A stretch of DNA of 8,545 nucleotides from an uncultured Collinsella sp. Lineage in GTDB: Bacteria > Actinomycetota > Coriobacteriia > Coriobacteriales > Coriobacteriaceae. Position 1 is the first letter of the stretch; every line of letters starts with the position of its first letter. The notes beneath the pieces were generated by a model. That model did not search any database, was not told where the DNA came from, and saw only the letters and a program-made list of their open reading frames with translations. Positions 6,203 through 8,545 of this stretch are shown in pieces. A program made the position numbers and the translations under genes. The stretch is from NCBI GenBank assembly GCA_900552145.1, contig URYW01000077.1, forward strand, positions 1 to 8,545, read 5' to 3'.

Positions 6203-6285
6203 CACTCCTCTGGCGCGACATTTCAAGGCGCTTTTGAGGAGGAGTGTCCCTGATGACTGGGCGTTTAAGAACGTCCCCAATGACT
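6203..6285. repeat. Stem-loop cluster with a 13-base direct repeat upstream of the rho-type promoter
   Basis: CACTCCTC (6203-6210) and GAGGAGTG (6239-6246) are a perfect 8-base inverted repeat, with GCGC pairing inside it. Next, GTCCCTGATGACT (6246-6258) and GTCCCCAATGACT (6273-6285) are direct repeats with 11 of 13 matches. Between them GGGCGTT and AACGTCCC form another hairpin (6259-6277). The cluster ends three bases before the -35 box of the downstream promoter. It resembles REP-type intergenic repeats, but no matching transposase gene is in the window. Confidence 0.5.
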
Positions 6286-6288
6286 AAG

Positions 6289-6316
6289 TTGCAGGTGGCG
6301 GCGGTTGTGTTACACT
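6289..6316 (+). promoter_or_regulatory. Promoter of the rho-type gene (extended -10)
   Basis: TTGCAG (6289-6294) and TACACT (6311-6316) are 16 bases apart. The TGT immediately before TACACT gives an extended -10. Transcription would start near 6323, leaving a leader of about 137 bases before the GTG start. A long leader is in keeping with rho genes, which are often autoregulated by attenuation. No obvious intrinsic terminator is present in the leader. Confidence 0.65.
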
Positions 6317-6355
6317 AACGCTGCGTAATTGACGCAATCATCTCGATACAGATCA

Positions 6356-6490
6356 ATGATGTCCGTCGTCTTGAACGGAACTAGACTGTTTAGCCGCCCT
6401 GAAGGTTTATGCAGGGAGCATGTGATCACAGGGCTTGAAAAGAAAGTTGAGCAAACACTGTGTCTGATCAACAGCAAGAAAACGAAATAA
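6356..6490 (+). CDS. Possible leader reading frame overlapping the start of the rho-type gene
   Basis: An open frame of 44 codons begins with a double ATG inside the leader and ends 31 bases inside the downstream gene in a different frame. The product would begin MMSVVLNG and end NSKKTK. No good Shine-Dalgarno precedes it, and a frame of this length could easily be open by chance. If translated, it could couple or limit translation of the rho-type gene, whose own ribosome binding site is poor. Low confidence. Confidence 0.15.
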   Translation: MMSVVLNGTRLFSRPEGLCREHVITGLEKKVEQTLCLINSKKTK

Positions 6491-7911
6491 CTACGACGCA
6501 GGCCGCTCCCGCTGCACCGGTTGCGTCGGACCAGGTCGCGGTGCCCGCGCAAGCCTCGGCTCCTGAGACGCCTAAGGCTGCTTCGACGCCTATGCCTGCA
6601 ACGGCTGAGAAGGCCGTGCCTGCAACTGGTGAGGAGGCTGCTCCGGCAAAGCCCAAGCGCACGCGCCGCACGGCCAAGTCTGCCGCTGACGGCGAGGAGG
6701 TCGCCAAGCCCAAGCGCCGCACCACGCGCACGACTCGCGCCAAGCGCACCGTTGCGGCTGACTCCTCGGCGCCGATTTCCGATGAGGTCGCGCAGGCGCG
6801 TGCGTTGGCGCAGATTAGCGAGGCTCAGGTGGTGCGCGCCCGCCGTCGTGCTGCCGAGCGAGAGGCCGCGGCTCTGACCGAGCTTGCAGCTCCGTCTGTG
6901 CCCGAGACGCCTGCCGCCACCGAGACGCCTGCCGCCGACCTGCCGACCGAGAAGCCGGCGCCGCGCACACGCCGTCGCACGGCTGCTAAGGCCGAGCAGG
7001 TTGCTGAACAGGTAACCCCCGAGCTCACCGAGGCTTCGGTTCGTTCCGCGGCAGGGGAGGGCGCATCGCCTGCTGAGCCCGCTGCGCCTGTCGAGGCCAG
7101 CGAAGTTCCCGTTGTCGATCCGGCTTTGCGCCCGCACCGTCGCGGTCGCAAGCCCAAGGCCTTCGTCGAGGCAGAGAAGGCCGCAGCCGCAGCTGCAGCC
7201 GCTCGGGATGCTGCGGCGACCGCCGAGTCTGCAACCGCTGCCGATGCACCCGTCCAGGATGCTACGACTTCCGAGGCCGTTTCTGCCGATGTCGAGCCCG
7301 CCGACGTCCGTCCTGGTCGCAGCCATCGTACTGCTGCTAAGCGCACGTCCAAGGCCAAGACTGCCAAGAAGGGTGCGTCCGAGGATTCCGCCGAGACGAC
7401 CGTCGATGCATCGACTGATGCCGCCGAGCCCCAAGACGTCGAACGGCCTGCGTCCGAGAAGCCCAAGCGTGGTCGTAAGAAGTCCGCTAAGGCCAAGGCG
7501 TCCGAGCATCAGGCTGATGTCGAAGCGCAGATTGATTCCGGCGCCGAGGCCAATGACGCCGCTGCGGCCAATGTTGACGCCACCGCAACCGATGGTGCCG
7601 CGCCCGCCGAGGGCGAAGACGGCGCTCGCCCCAACCGTCGCCAACACAAGCGCAATGACGAGCGCAACGAACGCAAGGACGACCGTAACAACGACCGCCG
7701 CAACCGTCAGCGCGATCGCAAGCAGCGCAATAAGGAGCGTAATGCCGCCCCCACCGACCCCACGCTTTCGCGCGAGGAGCTCGCGGCCATGAAGGTCGTC
7801 GAGCTGCGTGAGAAGGCCAAGCTGACGCTGGTCTCCGCCACCTCCATTGTCGAGGGCGGCGCCCATGACGTTCTGCTGAAGGACACCACCAACGGCAACC
7901 AGCGGGGCTAA
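6460..7911 (+). CDS. rho: Rho-type protein reduced to its N-terminal region (probable truncated transcription terminator Rho)
   Basis: The 483-residue product begins at a GTG (6460). The only in-frame codon upstream region ends at a TGA nine bases earlier, so no other upstream start is possible; the ribosome binding site is weak. Residues 1-430 are low complexity. They comprise Ala/Pro/Glu-rich stretches with basic clusters such as KPKRTRR (64-70), RRGRKPK (227-233, AT-hook-like) and KPKRGRKKSAKAK (334-346), then a dense Arg/Asn/Asp patch (390-428). Residues 437-454 (LSREELAAMKVVELREKA and one more Lys) match the first helices of the Rho N-terminal domain. Intact Rho would continue through the helix bundle, a cold-shock RNA-binding domain and a P-loop ATPase. 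Here only 29 unrelated-looking residues follow before the stop, and the ATPase motifs are not encoded downstream within the window. The argS neighbourhood agrees with rho. It may be a deletion derivative or in-frame fusion, a separate small nucleic-acid-binding protein, or an assembly artefact. It should not function as a helicase. Confidence 0.6.
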   Translation: MSDQQQENEITTTQAAPAAPVASDQVAVPAQASAPETPKAASTPMPATAEKAVPATGEEAAPAKPKRTRRTAKSAADGEEVAKPKRRTTRTTRAKRTVAADSSAPISDEVAQARALAQISEAQVVRARRRAAEREAAALTELAAPSVPETPAATETPAADLPTEKPAPRTRRRTAAKAEQVAEQVTPELTEASVRSAAGEGASPAEPAAPVEASEVPVVDPALRPHRRGRKPKAFVEAEKAAAAAAAARDAAATAESATAADAPVQDATTSEAVSADVEPADVRPGRSHRTAAKRTSKAKTAKKGASEDSAETTVDASTDAAEPQDVERPASEKPKRGRKKSAKAKASEHQADVEAQIDSGAEANDAAAANVDATATDGAAPAEGEDGARPNRRQHKRNDERNERKDDRNNDRRNRQRDRKQRNKERNAAPTDPTLSREELAAMKVVELREKAKLTLVSATSIVEGGAHDVLLKDTTNGNQRG

Positions 7912-7919
7912 GACATATA

Positions 7920-7952
7920 AAAGAGACAGCTTTTGAAGCTGTCTCTTTTTTT
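7920..7952 (+). terminator. Strong Rho-independent terminator after the rho-type gene
   Basis: Arms 7920-7932 and 7936-7948 pair perfectly over 13 bases (AAAGAGACAGCTT with AAGCTGTCTCTTT) around a 3-base loop. A run of seven T residues (7946-7952) follows. The stem begins eight bases after the stop codon. It is the strongest intrinsic terminator in the window and also marks the boundary after which base composition and codon use change. Confidence 0.92.
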
Positions 7953-7978
7953 GCGCGGCCCATCCTATAAAAATTGAG

Positions 7979-8049
7979 TAAACGATTTGCTGAAACTTAT
8001 CCCAAATCTCTTGTATCTGAACCTGTAAAGTTGTATAATATAAACGATT
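7979..8049 (+). promoter_or_regulatory. Pair of 9-base direct repeats flanking the ribokinase promoter, possible operators
   Basis: TAAACGATT occurs at 7979-7987 and again at 8041-8049, with starts 62 bases apart, close to six helical turns. The first lies upstream of the -35 box; the second lies just after the -10 and covers the likely start of transcription. AAACG-type sequences are common in operators of LacI-family regulators, which often control ribose genes, but no such regulator is in the window and the assignment is inference. Confidence 0.35.
8011..8039 (+). promoter_or_regulatory. Promoter of the ribokinase-family gene
   Basis: TTGTAT (8011-8016) and a perfect TATAAT (8034-8039) are 17 bases apart in an A+T-rich setting. 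Transcription would start around 8046 and give a leader of about 50 bases. This is the most consensus-like -10 in the window. Confidence 0.75.
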
Positions 8050-8061
8050 AAATACATCAGG

Positions 8062-8076
8062 AACGGCATGGCCGTT
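8062..8076 (+). repeat. Small hairpin in the ribokinase leader
   Basis: AACGGC (8062-8067) and GCCGTT (8071-8076) form a perfect 6-base stem with a 3-base loop, 10 bases before the ribosome binding site AGGAG (8087-8091). It could stabilise the mRNA 5' end or tune translation. No terminator-like T-run follows. Confidence 0.35.
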
Positions 8077-8097
8077 TCTGCGGATCAGGAGCATAGC

Positions 8098-8545
8098 ATG
8101 TTACATAGAAAACCTCGTATTTTAGTTGTTGGCAGCTTTGTTATGGATGTGATCGCAACAACAGAGCAGATCCCCGGTGCTGGACAGACGGTTTACGGCA
8201 AGTCCTTCCTCATGGCACCCGGCGGAAAAGGCGCTAATCAGGCCCTTCAATGCGCCCGTCTGGGCGCGGAAGTGACCATGGTAGGCTGCGTGGGTGACGA
8301 TCTGTTTGGACAGCAGCTTCTGGAGCCTCTGCGGGAAGCTGGAATGGATGTCAGTCATGTGGTGGTCCGAAAGGGAATTCACTCCGGCGTGGGACACGTG
8401 GTACTGGAAGTCACGGAACACAGCGCCCAGAACCGCATCGTAGTGATCCCCGGCGCTAACCGGACATTGACGGTGAAGGAGGTGCCATGGAACCACCAGG
8501 AGGTTACGGGGTTGGTATTGGACAGCATCAAATTGGAGGACCCAA
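8098..8545 (+). CDS. Ribokinase-family (PfkB) sugar kinase, 3' end cut off by the window
   Basis: This is a cytoplasmic ATP-dependent sugar kinase of the PfkB/ribokinase family. The first 149 residues are visible. They show the opening strand ILVVGSFVMD (8-17), the PfkB signature 1 region PGGKGANQA (41-49), GCVGDDLFG (63-71), and QNRIVVIPGAN (111-121), which is typical of ribokinases. The second signature with the catalytic Asp lies beyond the window. The ATG at 8098 follows AGGAG with 6-base spacing. In Escherichia coli RbsK the first strand reads GSINAD, and its Asn and Asp contact ribose. Here the Asn position is Val15 while Asp17 is kept, so the substrate may not be ribose. The gene has its own promoter and repeat-flanked control region. 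It uses TTA, AGA, GGA and CGG codons that are rare in argS and proA, which suggests acquisition from another lineage, perhaps a Clostridia-type genome. Confidence 0.9.
   Translation, partial: MLHRKPRILVVGSFVMDVIATTEQIPGAGQTVYGKSFLMAPGGKGANQALQCARLGAEVTMVGCVGDDLFGQQLLEPLREAGMDVSHVVVRKGIHSGVGHVVLEVTEHSAQNRIVVIPGANRTLTVKEVPWNHQEVTGLVLDSIKLEDP

Larger units (their letters stand above)
5751..6288. other. Gene-free stretch packed with stem-loop repeats
   Basis: About 540 bases after the argS terminator contain no credible protein gene. Several short overlapping open frames exist on both strands, but none has a ribosome binding site or a recognisable product. The stretch holds, in order, a 7-base inverted repeat (5766-5794), structured repeat A (5800-5943), a small GTCCC/GGGAC hairpin (5955-5967), structured repeat B (6021-6175), and a cluster of hairpins with a direct repeat (6203-6285). 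It looks like an array of dispersed palindromic elements inserted between argS and the rho-type gene. Confidence 0.7.

Noticed and set aside
5800..6285. CRISPR array
   Set aside because: The repeats are only two diverged copies of large palindromic elements, not short identical repeats with regular spacers.
5673..6287. Several open frames of about 110-125 codons on both strands in the argS-rho gap
   Set aside because: They overlap one another across inverted repeats, lack ribosome binding sites and known motifs, and are better explained by the repeat elements.
6310..8094. 594-codon open frame on the minus strand opposite the rho-type gene
   Set aside because: It mirrors the repetitive Ala/Lys/Arg codons of the plus-strand gene (giving Gly/Leu/Arg-rich repeats), runs through two clear plus-strand control signals, and has no motif.

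Overview
The window is G+C-rich (about 60-65% by eye) with GC-ending codons. Its gene set (a CarD-family regulator, proA, argS, and a rho-type gene with a very long Ala/Pro/Arg-rich N-terminus) suggests an actinobacterium of the class Coriobacteriia, probably Collinsella-like. The taxon is an inference from style and gene content; no rRNA gene is present.

Layout. The left edge carries the first 271 codons of a minus-strand proline-iminopeptidase-type alpha/beta hydrolase (1-814). It is divergent from proA (927-2213, +), which makes glutamate-5-semialdehyde for proline. An HD-domain phosphohydrolase (2283-2882, -) converges on proA. Behind it lies a CarD-like transcription factor (2990-3475, -). 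The HD gene is bracketed by two near-identical direct copies of a hairpin with the loop-side motif GGTGCCTGTCCCC. Both copies are placed to act as terminators. A 342-base A+T-richer gap then leads to argS (3818-5671, +), a complete arginyl-tRNA synthetase with its own terminator.

The 788 bases between argS and the next gene are the most unusual stretch. I see no credible large gene there, but several stem-loops. Two of them (5800-5943 and 6021-6175) are diverged copies of one element. They share an internal core, while their outer arms differ in sequence between copies yet remain self-complementary within each copy. A good extended -10 promoter then drives a GTG-started gene (6460-7911). Its product looks like the N-terminal part of transcription terminator Rho: a basic low-complexity region followed by the first helix pair of the Rho N-terminal domain. 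It then departs from Rho and stops, with no RNA-binding cold-shock domain and no ATPase core. A strong terminator follows.

After that terminator the character of the DNA changes: an A+T-rich control region with a clean TTGTAT-17-TATAAT promoter, two 9-base direct repeats, and the start of a ribokinase-family gene (8098 to the window end) with different codon use (TTA, AGA, GGA, CGG). An argS-rho neighbourhood is known in actinobacteria. A truncated rho followed by a foreign-looking sugar kinase therefore suggests a deletion/insertion junction, or an assembly join, at about 7822-7960. The genes shown do not form one pathway; each appears to be its own transcription unit. No tRNA, rRNA, CRISPR array or transposase gene was seen.
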